A stretch of 64,000 nucleotides of DNA. Origin: Conexibacter sp. DBS9H8 (GTDB lineage: Bacteria; Actinomycetota; Thermoleophilia; Solirubrobacterales; Solirubrobacteraceae). Shown in pieces: positions 8,546 to 17,814 of the stretch. How positions within the stretch are numbered: the first letter of the stretch is position 1; each line of letters starts with the position of its first letter. A program made the translations under genes and the position numbers. The stretch spans positions 496,001 to 560,000 of the forward strand of contig NZ_CP097128.1 of assembly GCF_023330685.1 (NCBI RefSeq), in the 5' to 3' direction. Below the pieces are notes generated by a model. That model worked only from the letters and a program-made list of their open reading frames with translations. It was not told the origin of the DNA and did not search any database.

Positions 8546-10029
8546 ATGGATCCCCGGGTCGCGATCATCGGCGCAGGGTTTTCCGGCATCGACATGGCGT
8601 GCGCGTTGCAGGAGGCCGGACTGCCGGACTTCACGGTGTATGAGAAGGCCGATGGCGTGGGCGGAACCTGGTGGCACAACCGCTACCCAGGCCTGACCTG
8701 CGACGTCCCAAGCCGCTTCTACCAGTACTCCTTCGACCTCAAGTCGGACTGGACGCATGTCTTCTCGCCCGGCCCTGAAATCCGCGGATACATCACCGAC
8801 GTGGTCGCGCGTCGCGGCCTGGCGCCGCACATCCGGCTGCAGACCGAGGTCGCTGAGGCACGGTGGCAGGTGGGGCGCTGGCCGTTGCGTCTGGCCGACG
8901 ACACGACCGACGCCGCCGATGTCCTGATCTGTGCGACCGGCGTGCTGCATCGCCCACTCGTGCCCGATATCACGGGTCTGGACACGTTCGCGGGCACGGC
9001 GTTCCACTCCTCGCAGTGGGAGGAGCGCGTGACGCTCGCCGGACGTCGGGTCGCCGTCGTGGGCACCGGCTCGACCGGCGTTCAGATCACGGGCGCGCTC
9101 GCTGGCGTGGCCGCGAAGGTCACGGTCTTTCAGAGAAGCCGCCACTGGGTCATGACCGCACCCAACCCGCGATATACGACGGTCGGCAAGATGGTCCTGC
9201 GTCACGTGCCAGGACTGAGCCGCGCTGCGTATCACGGCTACCGCGCCTCGATGTTCGACTTCCTCGCGCAGGCGCCGGTCCTGCCGGGGTTCAGGCGGCG
9301 CTTCTGGCAGGCACTCGTGCGAGCTGGCTATCGCATCCAGATCCGCGACGGTGCCCTGCGGGCGAGCGTCACCCCGGGGTACCCGCCTCTCTGTAAGCGG
9401 CTGATCGTGTCGCCCAACTGGTTCAAGGCCATCCAGCGCCCAGATGTCGAGATCGTCACCAGCAGGATTGACCGGATCGAGCCGCACGGCATCCGCGATC
9501 ACACCGGTCGGTTGCACGAGGTCGACGTGATCGCGCTGGCGACCGGGTTCGACGCGCGGGCGTACATGCGCCCGATGCGGATCACGGCGCGAACGGGCTC
9601 ACGCTCGAGCAGGCGTGGAACAGCGGGCCAAAGGCATACCGGACCGTTGCGGTGCCCGGATTTCCGAACCTCTTCACGCTGCAGGGCCCGCATAGCCCGG
9701 CGGGCAACTACTCGCTGATCTCGGTGTCGGAGACTCAGATCGCGTTCGTCATGCAGTGGATCAGCCGCATCTGCGCCGGCGATGTGGAGACGGTCGCGCC
9801 GACGCAGGAGGCGACCGACGCCTACTACCGGGCGCTGCGCGCCAAGGTGCCGGACACGGTCTGGGCGGAGGGCTGCCGCTCCTGGTACCACGGTCCCGAC
9901 GGAGAGGTCGAGCTGTGGCCGTGGACCGCCAGACATTTCCGGGAGATGCTCGCCACACCGGTCGCCGAGCACTTCGAGATCACCCAGCCCGAACGACGAT
10001 CGGCGTCGGCCACGACCGTGGCCGGCTGA
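8546..10029 (+). pseudogene. flavin-containing (Baeyer-Villiger type) monooxygenase, one frameshift
   Basis: Encodes FAD-binding GAGFSG (residues 9-14), GGTWWHNRYPGLTCDVPS, the BVMO fingerprint FAGTAFHSSQW (~148-158) and NADPH-site GTGSTG (~172), so catalysis on a ketone is expected. Near 9588 the frame shifts; the rest (AVPGFPNLFTLQGPHSPAGN and following, to the stop at 10029) continues in the -1 frame. Restoring one G (GG to GGG) reunites a normal ~495-residue enzyme. All other residues look intact, so this is either very recent inactivation or a consensus error. It lies in the operon 7482-12149, 19 bp before the SDR. Confidence 0.82.
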
Positions 10030-10048
10030 CCACCCAACAAGGAGCACG

Positions 10049-10924
10049 ATGGCACGCACCACCCACCACATCGCCGGCAAGGTGATCGCGATCACCGGCG
10101 CGGGGCGCGGTATCGGCAAGGCGACCGCCCGCGCGTTGACGCAACAGGGCGCGAAGGTCGCGATCGGCGACATCGATCTGGATACCGCGCAGGCGACGGC
10201 GCAGGAGCTCGGGCTGAGCGCACCAGCGGTGCGCCTGGATGTCACCGACCGGGCTTCGGTCGACGCGTTCCTCGATCAGGTCGAAGCGACGCTCGGCCCG
10301 ATCGACGTGCTTATCAACAACGCCGGGATCATGCCGACCGTCCGGTTCCTCGACGAGGACGAGGCCAGCATCGACCGCCAGTTCGCGATCAACGTCCGCG
10401 GCGTGATGCATGGGATGCGCGCCGTGATCCCGCGGATGCTGAACCGCGGCGGCGGTCACGTGATCAACGTCGCGTCGACGGCCGGCAAGTTCGGCGTCCC
10501 GGGGGTAGCGACGTACTGCGCGACCAAGCACGCGGTCGTCGGCCTGTCGAACTCGGTGCGCGCGGAGTTGCGCGACACGCCGGTGGACTTGTCGGTCGTG
10601 ATGCCGGTGATCGTCCGCACCGAGCTGACCGATGGCGTGCCAGACACCCGCGGGGTCAAGACGCTCCAGCCGCAGGACGTCGCCGCGTCGATCGTCGAAG
10701 CGATCCAGACGCGCCGCTACGAGGTGTGGTGCCCGCGGTCGGTTCACGCGATCTACCGCGCGACGACGCTGCTGCCGCTGCGGGCCAACGACCTGTTCGC
10801 GCAGGTCACGAAGGCCGAGGACGCGATGCTCGTTGCGATCGACAGCCCGGCCCGACAGGCGTATCTGACCCGCATCAACGAGCCCGCACAACTGCCGGCC
10901 AGCACCGCTGGGAGCGACTCATGA
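10049..10924 (+). CDS. short-chain dehydrogenase/reductase (SDR)
   Basis: 291 residues, classical SDR. TGAGRGIG binds NAD(P); NNAG is present; the catalytic Ser is in NVASTAGKFG and the Tyr-Lys pair in YCATKHA. It interconverts alcohol and ketone, a natural partner for a BVMO that needs a ketone substrate. The ATG at 10049 follows AAGGAG (10039-10044); its stop overlaps the P450 start as ATGA. An in-frame extension upstream would overlap the BVMO and is rejected. Confidence 0.9.
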   Translation: MARTTHHIAGKVIAITGAGRGIGKATARALTQQGAKVAIGDIDLDTAQATAQELGLSAPAVRLDVTDRASVDAFLDQVEATLGPIDVLINNAGIMPTVRFLDEDEASIDRQFAINVRGVMHGMRAVIPRMLNRGGGHVINVASTAGKFGVPGVATYCATKHAVVGLSNSVRAELRDTPVDLSVVMPVIVRTELTDGVPDTRGVKTLQPQDVAASIVEAIQTRRYEVWCPRSVHAIYRATTLLPLRANDLFAQVTKAEDAMLVAIDSPARQAYLTRINEPAQLPASTAGSDS

Positions 10925-12149
10925 CCACAACCGCCCCGCAGCCGCTGGAGACGATCGATCTCGGCGACCTCGAGCTCTGGAAGGACGGTCCGCCGCACGC
11001 CGTGTTCGAGCGCCTGCGGCGGGAGGCCCCCGTGCACTGGAGCCAGATGGCGACCTGGCCCGGGGAGCCCGGCTTCTGGTCGATCACCCGCGCCGAGGAC
11101 ATCCGTGGAGTCAGCCGCGACTGGCAGACGTTCTCCTCCGAGCGCGGCGGGATCCTCGCCGCCGACCATGCCGTGCCGCTCGAGGCGCAGAACGCGATGT
11201 TCATCGGCATGGACCCACCGCGGCACGATCGCATCAAGGCGCTGTTCCAGCGCGGCTTCACGCCCAAACGGATCGCCGAGCACGAAGCTGAGATTCGCGC
11301 GATCGCCTGCCGTGTGCTCGACCGAGTCGCCGATCGGGACGTCATCGACCTCGTCAACGATGTCGCCCAGCCGATCGTCGGTCGGGTCAGCGGGATGTTC
11401 CTGGGTACCCCTGAGGGGGAGGCTCCGGTCTGGGCGGACCTCGCCAACCGCGGGCTCGGGTTCGGCGATGACCAACTGCAGCCGGACAGTGAGGACACCG
11501 TGATGCAGATGATCGCCGAACTGCTGCAGCGCGTGATGGTGATCGCCGCCGAGCGGCGGGCCAACCCACCGACGACCTGACGAGCATTCTCGTGCACGCC
11601 GAGATCGACGGCGAACGCCTCGAGGACCACGAGATCGCGTTCGGCTTCGCGCTGCTCGTCGCCGCCGGCAACGACAGCACCAAGGCGACCTACTCCAACG
11701 GGATGTGGGCGCTGCTGCGCGAGCCCGGACAGCGCAACAGGCTCGTCGAGAACCCCGGCCTGATCGCCTCCGCAGTCGAGGAGTTCCTGCGCATGTACCC
11801 GGCGTTCGGCCATTTCCGCCGCACCGCGACCCGGGACGTCGAGTTGCACGGCAAGACGATCCGTGAGCGCGACAAGGTCATCCTCTCGTACCCGTCCTGC
11901 AACCGCGACGAGGCCGTCCACGCGTGCCCGCATCAGCTCGACGTGACGCGCAACCCCGAGCACCAGGCCTTTGGTTCCGGTGGCCGGCACTTCTGCCTCG
12001 GGACCGCTCTCGCGCGGCTGGAGCTGAAGGTGATGGTCGAGGAGACACTTGAGCGGTATCCCGGCATGGAGCTGGTCGGCGAGGTCGACGTCGTCCGCTC
12101 GCTGTTTCTCAACCAGCCGCGCGGGCTGCCGGTGCGACTGCGCCCCTGA
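10921..12149 (+). pseudogene. cytochrome P450 (CYP125/142-like layout), one frameshift
   Basis: The first part (216 residues, to ~11568) contains FWSITRAEDIRGVSRDWQTF and MDPPRHDRIKALFQRGFTPK. After the frame change come the I-helix AGNDSTK, the ExxR-region EFLRMYPAFGHFRRTA and the heme loop FGSGGRHFCLG. One missing C (CCC to CCCC near 11568) restores a ~409-residue P450. It is closely similar to the intact P450 at 19288-20529, including the unusual AGNDSTK in place of AGxETT. It is the last gene of the operon from 7482. Probably hydroxylates a lipid or terpenoid-like substrate if intact. Confidence 0.82.
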
Positions 12150-12167
12150 CGTGGCGTGGCCACATTG

Positions 12168-13301
12168 TCACGCGACCCGGCGGCCGCTACGCGCTGTCGC
12201 CGAGGCGGGATCGGTTGCGAGCATGAGCTCGTGCAGCGCGTCGCGGTAGCGCGCACGTCCGATGTGCACGACGTGACTGCCGGGAAACCATTCGATCCGC
12301 GGACGTCCCCAGTGCTCCCAGAGCAGCAGGCTCTGTTCAGGCGGGGCAAGCCGGTCACCGAGCCCAGCGACGACCAGGCGCCGCTCACGGGGCACCAACG
12401 GCGGATATGACAGCGGGCTCGTGATCCTGATCGCCTCGGCGAACGTCTCGGCGGAAAGGCCACCGGCAGCCCGCAGCGCGCCGAGAGCGTGGTTGGCCGG
12501 AAACCAGCTGCGCAGCACGAGCGGGAGGTCGATGACCGCTGAGTTGGGTGCGACGAAGTCGAGACGCCCGTCGACGGCGGCGGCGAGTGCCGTGACGTAG
12601 CCGCCGAGCGAGAGCCCGGTGAGGCCGATGCGCGGGACGCCCTGGGACTCGAGGTGAGCGAGGAAGACGCGCAGGTCGTAGACGGCGTGCAGCATCGCCT
12701 CGGTGAAGTGCGCCATTCCGTGCGCGAACAGCTCGATGCCGTTGATCGGCGTCAGATCCCCGCGTCGTGAGCCGTGGAACGGCAGCTTGTACATCAGCAC
12801 GTCCCAGCCGGCGCAGAAGACATCGCGTAGGCCGAAGAATGCGACGTTGAACCATGCGGGCGACGCCCCGAACCCGTGGACGACGACGAGCGTCGGACGC
12901 GGACCGGAGGGGTGGCGCCAGTGCTGGGCGTACGCGACGGCGTTGTTGGCGTGCCGGGCGTAGGCGTCGCGCAACATCGGGTTCAGCGCGACGTACGGCG
13001 TGTCGAAGTCGAGCAGCTCAACTCGGCCGTCTGCGACGCCGGGCCCGCGGCCCGGCCGGGTGCGCACGGCGACCGGTGGCGGAGCTTTGAAGATCGCCTC
13101 GCGGTCGCATCCGGCCAGCTGCGCATACCAGCGCAGCCGGCGTCCGTCGCGGCGCGTGACGACCTCGCTGATCGTCGTCGCTGACGCAGCAGAGATCGCC
13201 GTTGCAAGCGCGGTGCGAAGGCCGTAGTCGATCGCGACCGACCCCTGCAGCAGGGCGGCCCCGAGCGGGCTTCGTGGCGCAGACGGCGGCAGGTCGTTCA
13301 T
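12168..13301 (-). CDS. alpha/beta hydrolase
   Basis: 377 residues. VVVHGFGASPAWFN is the oxyanion-hole HG strand, and GLTGLSLGGYVTALA holds the nucleophile elbow GLSLG. The C-terminal VVAGLGDRLAPPEQ (Asp) and SHVVHIGRARY (His) complete a likely triad. A long N-terminal lead (~120 residues) precedes the hydrolase core. ATG 13301 overlaps the SDR stop (ATGA), making it the distal gene of the 16979-12168 operon. Hydrolysis of the ester or lactone made by the upstream BVMO is a reasonable inference. Confidence 0.85.
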   Translation of the reverse strand: MNDLPPSAPRSPLGAALLQGSVAIDYGLRTALATAISAASATTISEVVTRRDGRRLRWYAQLAGCDREAIFKAPPPVAVRTRPGRGPGVADGRVELLDFDTPYVALNPMLRDAYARHANNAVAYAQHWRHPSGPRPTLVVVHGFGASPAWFNVAFFGLRDVFCAGWDVLMYKLPFHGSRRGDLTPINGIELFAHGMAHFTEAMLHAVYDLRVFLAHLESQGVPRIGLTGLSLGGYVTALAAAVDGRLDFVAPNSAVIDLPLVLRSWFPANHALGALRAAGGLSAETFAEAIRITSPLSYPPLVPRERRLVVAGLGDRLAPPEQSLLLWEHWGRPRIEWFPGSHVVHIGRARYRDALHELMLATDPASATARSGRRVA

Positions 13302-14107
13302 CAGATGCGTCCGATCGGAGCACGATCGAGCAGCGCTTGGACCGGGCCGGGGATGAACGGTGCGGCGCGGTGCGCGATGCCGGCCTCCAGGCCGACGGGG
13401 ACCACGGCCTGGTTCTTCTCGGTGGCTCGCACGATCGCCTTGGCGACCGCGTCGGGCGCATGCCCGAAGCGAAACTGGCGCTGTAGATGTGCTTGGCGGC
13501 CGGCGAGCGGACCGAGGAGGCGGGTGGCGGTTACGATCGGCGTGCTGATCACCCCCGGGCAGATGACGCTGACGCCGACGCCGCTCCCGGCCCAGTCGGC
13601 GCGCAGGCAGCGTGACAAGGCGAGCACGGCGGCCTTGGAGGCGCAGTAGGCAGCCATGTCGCGGTTCATCACGTAGGCCGCGGCCGAGGCGACGTTGACG
13701 ACGTGGCCGTGGCGGCGCTGCACCATCGGGGCGCCGAAGGAGCGGCAGCCGTTGGCGACGCCGTCGAGGTTGACGCGCATCAGCCACTCCCAGTCTTCGG
13801 CGGTGGCGTCCAGGAACGGGCCACCCATCCCCACCCCGGCATTGTTGACGACGACGTCGATCGGCCCATGGTCACGTTCGATCGCCTCGGCGGCCGCCTG
13901 CAGCGCGTCGCTTTCGGCCACGTCGCACGTGAACGCGACCGCTTCGCCGGCGCACGCGGCGGCTGTGGCCCGCACACGCTCCCCGTCGATGTCGATGCAG
14001 ATCACCTGCGCACCCGACCGTGAGAATCGCAGGGCCGTCGCCTCGCCGATGCCGCTGCCCGCGCCGGTCACCACAATCCGGGCGCCCGCTGCTTTGACCC
14101 CGCTCAT
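13301..14107 (-). CDS. short-chain dehydrogenase/reductase (SDR)
   Basis: 268 residues. TGAGSGIGEA (cofactor), NNAGVGMGG, the catalytic Ser in NVASAAAYVM and YCASKAAV (Tyr/Lys) are all present. It overlaps the BVMO stop upstream and the hydrolase start downstream (ATGA at both ends), so all are translated from one message. It likely produces the ketone oxidised by the adjacent BVMO, or acts on the alcohol released by the hydrolase; direction is not readable from sequence. Confidence 0.9.
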   Translation of the reverse strand: MSGVKAAGARIVVTGAGSGIGEATALRFSRSGAQVICIDIDGERVRATAAACAGEAVAFTCDVAESDALQAAAEAIERDHGPIDVVVNNAGVGMGGPFLDATAEDWEWLMRVNLDGVANGCRSFGAPMVQRRHGHVVNVASAAAYVMNRDMAAYCASKAAVLALSRCLRADWAGSGVGVSVICPGVISTPIVTATRLLGPLAGRQAHLQRQFRFGHAPDAVAKAIVRATEKNQAVVPVGLEAGIAHRAAPFIPGPVQALLDRAPIGRI

Positions 14108-15594
14108 GCTGCCGCGAACCGGTAGTCGTCGAGATCGAAGCGCCGGCTGCGCCAGTCGACCTCGAGCGAGGGTGAGGGCCGGAACGGCACGTCGCCATGC
14201 GCGTCGAAGTAGTAGCTGTTGGCCCGCGCGCAGCTGTCCTGGAAGAAGATCTGCCGGCCCCGGCGGGCGAGCATATCCCGGAAGAAGCGGTCGTTGGCCT
14301 CCTCGGTGACCTCGACGATCGCGGCGTCGCGACGGCGGGCAGCGGTCAGGCAGCGGACGATGTGCCGGGACTGCGTCTCGATCAGGTTGAAGTACGAGGC
14401 GCCGTTGTAGGCGTAGGGTCCGAGCATGGTGAAGAGATTCGGAAAGCCGGGCACGCTCGCGCCTTCGTAGGCCTGGAAGCGGTTCTGTGACCAGAACGTC
14501 TCCAGATCGAGCCCATCGCGGCCGGTCACCGTGAACGGCGGCATGTTGCCTCGCTCGAAGACCTTGAAGCCCGTCGCGAGAATCAGCACGTCAAGGGCGT
14601 GCCGGTTGCCCTGTACGCTCACGCCACGCTTGGTGATGCGCGTGATCGGGGCGGTCTCCAGGGCGACGTTGTCGCGGTTGAAAGTCTGCAGGTAGGAGTT
14701 GTGGAAACTCGGCCGCTTGCAGCCGAGGGCGTACTGTGGCGTGAGCTTGTCGCGCACGTCGGGGTCACGGACCTCCCGCTCGAGGTACCAGCGGCCGAGC
14801 CGCTCGGCCGCCCGCCCGAGCGGGATCACGCCGCCGAAGTGCGCGGGCAGCGGAAAGGTCGCCTCGACGAATGCCTGGCTGGCCAGCCGCACGCCGAGAT
14901 CACCGAACGGGAGGAGTTGCATCGTGGCCCGTAGCGGCCCGGGTAGGGCGGCGTCGGGCTTTGGAAGGCACCAGATCGGGGTGCGCTGGAACACAGTCAG
15001 TCGCGCGACCTCGGGCGCGATCGCGGGGATGACCTGGACGGCGGATGCTCCCGTGCCGATGATCCCGACCCGCTTGCCGCGCAGATCGGCGGCCTGGTCC
15101 CAGCGCGCGGTGTGGATCGTCGTGCCCGCGAACGCCTCGACGCCGGGGATGTCGGGCAGCTTGGGCTGTGTCAGCACGCCGGTCGCGGCGATCAGAAAGC
15201 GAGCGGTAGTCTCGGCGCCGTCGTCGGTCAGGACCCGCCACCGCTGCGCCCGCTCCTCGAAGGTCGCGGCCGTGACCCGCCGGCCGAAGCGCACGTGCCG
15301 GCGCACGTCGTACTTGTCGGCGCAGTGGCGCGCGTAATCCGCGAGCTCCGCGCCCGGCGCGTATACCCGCGACCAGTCGGTCCGGCGCTCGAACGAGAAC
15401 TGGTAGCTGAACGATGGGATGTCGACCGCAACGCCGGGGTAGCGGTTCCAGTACCAGGTGCCGCCGACGTCGTGGCCTTCCTCGAGCAGCACGTGGTCGT
15501 CGAAGCCGGCGCGCTGCAGCGCGATCGACACGCCGATCCCGGAGAATCCGGCGCCGACGACGAGGACGTCGTGGTCAGGTGTCGTCGGCATCAT
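14104..15594 (-). CDS. flavin-containing (Baeyer-Villiger type) monooxygenase
   Basis: 496 residues, intact. FAD-binding GAGFSGIG near residue 13, GGTWYWNRYPGVAVDIPS, BVMO fingerprint FAGTTIHTARW, NADPH-binding GTGASA, and the conserved PGFPNLFTMLGP late in the chain. It inserts oxygen next to a ketone to give an ester or lactone. Two consecutive ATGs (15594, 15591) exist; the first overlaps the preceding stop. It is a paralogue of the frameshifted enzyme at 8546 and may cover the same or a related step. Confidence 0.9.
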   Translation of the reverse strand: MMPTTPDHDVLVVGAGFSGIGVSIALQRAGFDDHVLLEEGHDVGGTWYWNRYPGVAVDIPSFSYQFSFERRTDWSRVYAPGAELADYARHCADKYDVRRHVRFGRRVTAATFEERAQRWRVLTDDGAETTARFLIAATGVLTQPKLPDIPGVEAFAGTTIHTARWDQAADLRGKRVGIIGTGASAVQVIPAIAPEVARLTVFQRTPIWCLPKPDAALPGPLRATMQLLPFGDLGVRLASQAFVEATFPLPAHFGGVIPLGRAAERLGRWYLEREVRDPDVRDKLTPQYALGCKRPSFHNSYLQTFNRDNVALETAPITRITKRGVSVQGNRHALDVLILATGFKVFERGNMPPFTVTGRDGLDLETFWSQNRFQAYEGASVPGFPNLFTMLGPYAYNGASYFNLIETQSRHIVRCLTAARRRDAAIVEVTEEANDRFFRDMLARRGRQIFFQDSCARANSYYFDAHGDVPFRPSPSLEVDWRSRRFDLDDYRFAAA

Positions 15595-16979
15595 GCGGCC
15601 ACCGGCGCGAGGTAATCGAAACGGCTCGCGAAGAACGCGGCCTCTTGGCGACCGAGCTCGGTCGGCGGCGGCTCGTCGAGGAGCCATTCGCGGACGATGT
15701 CGAGCCACACGTTGCTCGATCCGAGCGACGCGAGCGCGCCGATCAGCAAGAACACGGAGCGCACCAGCACGAAATGCTCGGCCGGGAGCACGAGGTCGTC
15801 GAAGCCCTCGCGCCGCATCCGGGTGTAGCGCGCCATCATGTCCGCGGTCTTGGACGGGTCCGCCGCGAGTCGCTCTTCGGACAGCAGCCAGCCGAAGATC
15901 GCCGAATAATTCTCGAAGAACGGCTCGGCGAGCGCTGGGTCGGGCGGAAGCGCCCCAAGCTCGCTCACGACCGCCAGGAGCTGTTGCGGATCGCCGTGGT
16001 AGGTCGCCTGCGTCGAGGCGATCAGCTGGCGCACTGACCGGTCGTCGAGGTGCTTGGTGAAGCCGAAGTCCACGAACGCGACGCGGCCGTCCGGGTAGAA
16101 GAGGCAGTTGCCCGGATGTGGGTCGCCGTTGAGGAGACGGTGGCGCAGCGGACCGTTGAGGTAGAAGCGGACGATCGTCTCGCCGGCGCGATCGCGCTGC
16201 TCCGGGGTCAGCGTCTCGCGCGCCTGGGCGAATCGCATCGCGTCCAGGTACTCCGATACCAGCACGCGCTCGCGACACAGCGACGTGATCACGTCGGGCA
16301 CGACGATGAATGGGTGTCCGCGGTAGATGCGCGCCATCTCACGATGGTTGGCCGCCTCGAGCTCGTAGTCGAGCTCCTCGCCGATGCGTTCGCGGACCTC
16401 GTCGGCGATCGCGCCGGTGTCGATGCCCGGAGCGATCGCCGTCAGCAGCTTCAGACCGAGCTTGAGATTGCGCAGATCGGCATGGACCGCCTCGGCGATC
16501 CCGGGGTACTGCACCTTGATCGCGACCTCGCGCCCGTCGTGGAGGCGGCCGCGATGAACCTGCCCGATCGATGCTGCCGCGAGCGGCCGCTGGTCGACGT
16601 GCGCGAACAGCTCAGCGATCGGCGCGTCGAGGTCCTGCTCGATGACCCTACGGATCGCCGAGAACGCCACCGGCTTGGCGTCTTGCTGCAACGTGGCGAG
16701 GATCTCCTGGAACTCCGGACGTACCTCCGCGGGCACCAGGCCCAGGTCGACGGCGCTGAGCGTCTGCCCGACCTTCATCGCCGCGCCGCGCATCCCGCTG
16801 AAGACCTTCACCAGCGCCTTGGCCGACTTCAGCTGCTGCCGCGTCAACGCCTCATTGCCATCGGGGGCCGCGCTGCTGATCATCCGCCCGGTGATCTCTC
16901 GCCCCGCCACGGCGGCGGCGGCCCCGGTCATCCGCATCGCCCGTCCGACGCGCGACGCGCTCACTCTCTCGTCGGTCAT
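15591..16979 (-). CDS. ABC1/AarF (UbiB-like) protein kinase-like protein
   Basis: 462 residues. KxGQ-type motif in MRGAAMKVGQTLSAVDLG, the Ala-rich loop PLAAASIGQVHRG, the VAIK Lys in GREVAIKVQYPG, NGDPHPGN catalytic loop and VAFVDFGF metal site are all those of the atypical ABC1 kinase family, which bind ATP and act in quinone or lipid metabolism. ATG 16979 has AGGAG just upstream; earlier in-frame codons cross the operator at 17003-17020. It is the first gene of the ABC1-BVMO-SDR-hydrolase operon. Its role in such an operon is unknown. Confidence 0.87.
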   Translation of the reverse strand: MTDERVSASRVGRAMRMTGAAAAVAGREITGRMISSAAPDGNEALTRQQLKSAKALVKVFSGMRGAAMKVGQTLSAVDLGLVPAEVRPEFQEILATLQQDAKPVAFSAIRRVIEQDLDAPIAELFAHVDQRPLAAASIGQVHRGRLHDGREVAIKVQYPGIAEAVHADLRNLKLGLKLLTAIAPGIDTGAIADEVRERIGEELDYELEAANHREMARIYRGHPFIVVPDVITSLCRERVLVSEYLDAMRFAQARETLTPEQRDRAGETIVRFYLNGPLRHRLLNGDPHPGNCLFYPDGRVAFVDFGFTKHLDDRSVRQLIASTQATYHGDPQQLLAVVSELGALPPDPALAEPFFENYSAIFGWLLSEERLAADPSKTADMMARYTRMRREGFDDLVLPAEHFVLVRSVFLLIGALASLGSSNVWLDIVREWLLDEPPPTELGRQEAAFFASRFDYLAPVAA

Positions 16980-17002
16980 CTCGCTCCTGGTGATCCTGAT
17001 TC

Positions 17003-17058
17003 GCCGATCGGCCGATCGACGAGTTTGGGCACAGTAGCATGTCGATCCCATGATCGAT
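17003..17058. promoter_or_regulatory. two TetR-type palindromic operators in the ABC1/TetR divergent promoter
   Basis: GCCGATCGGCCGATCGAC (17003-17020) lies upstream of the ABC1 operon, and GTCGATCCCATGATCGAT (17041-17058) spans the TetR start codon. Both fit the pattern GYCGATC-N4-GATCGRC found twice more at 17740-17795, the second less perfectly. The overlap with the ATG suggests the TetR protein represses its own gene. Confidence 0.65.
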
Positions 17059-17706
17059 CAATCGGAAGCCGCGCCGCGTGTGCGACGCGTCACACGAGCC
17101 GAACAGCGAGCGGCGACGCGGTCAGCCATCGTCGAGGCGGCCGTGCAGTGCCTCGTGGACGAGGGGTATGGCGCCCTGACGACGCGCCGTGTGGCGGAAC
17201 GAGCCGACGTGGCACAGAGCACGCTCATGCACCACTTCCCGTCCCGCGAGGAGCTCATCCTCGAGGCCGTCACGCATGTCGCGCTGCGACTGGCCGACCG
17301 CGCGCTCGACACCATCGATCCCCGTGGCCTACGAACCCCTGACGGGCGCGAAGCTGTGCTCGATGAGGCCTGGCGAGAGTTCACATCGCCGCAAGCACTC
17401 GCCGCCGCGCAGCTCTGGTCTGCGGTGTGGGATGAGCCCGAGCTCGCCGCGACCCTGCGAGAGCTCGAGGAGCGGATCGGGGCGATCATCCTCACGACTG
17501 TCGGCGCGGTCTTCCCTGAGGTCGAGGCCAGGGCGCAGCTGGTCGCGATGGTTCACGCGATGGTTGCGCTAGTCCGCGGCCTCGTGCTGGCGATCCCGAT
17601 CTGGGGCCGCGTCGCAATCGACGCTCGCTGGGCGGCGATCAAGCCGCTTCTCCTGCAGCTGCTCGAGCAGGTTGTCGACCCGGCAGCAGCAACGGCCGCG
17701 ACGTAG
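17050..17706 (+). CDS. TetR-family transcriptional regulator
   Basis: 218 residues with an N-terminal TetR DNA-binding domain (RSAIVEAAVQCLVDEGYGAL, then TTRRVAERADVAQSTLMHHF as the helix-turn-helix) and a helical ligand-binding C-terminal part. It sits between two divergent units: the ABC1 operon to the left and a P450 to the right. Copies of one 18-bp palindrome lie in both flanks and over its own start, so it most likely represses all three units and responds to a substrate or intermediate of the pathway. The ligand is unknown. Confidence 0.9.
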   Translation: MIDQSEAAPRVRRVTRAEQRAATRSAIVEAAVQCLVDEGYGALTTRRVAERADVAQSTLMHHFPSREELILEAVTHVALRLADRALDTIDPRGLRTPDGREAVLDEAWREFTSPQALAAAQLWSAVWDEPELAATLRELEERIGAIILTTVGAVFPEVEARAQLVAMVHAMVALVRGLVLAIPIWGRVAIDARWAAIKPLLLQLLEQVVDPAAATAAT

Positions 17707-17739
17707 TAATCGCGCTTCGCTGCCCACGAACGGCGTCTT

Positions 17740-17795
17740 GTCGATCACGCGATCGACGTGTATGCTCGGCGCATCTCGCCGATCAAGCGATCGGC
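17740..17795 (+). promoter_or_regulatory. two tandem TetR-type operators upstream of P450
   Basis: GTCGATCACGCGATCGAC (17740-17757) and GCCGATCAAGCGATCGGC (17778-17795) are near-perfect palindromes whose centres are 38 bp apart. They match the sites at 17003 and 17041. An SD-like GAAGGAG (17804-17810) and ATG 17815 follow directly, so repressor binding would block the P450 promoter. Confidence 0.72.
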
Positions 17796-17814
17796 GAATG
17801 TCCGAAGGAGTCCT

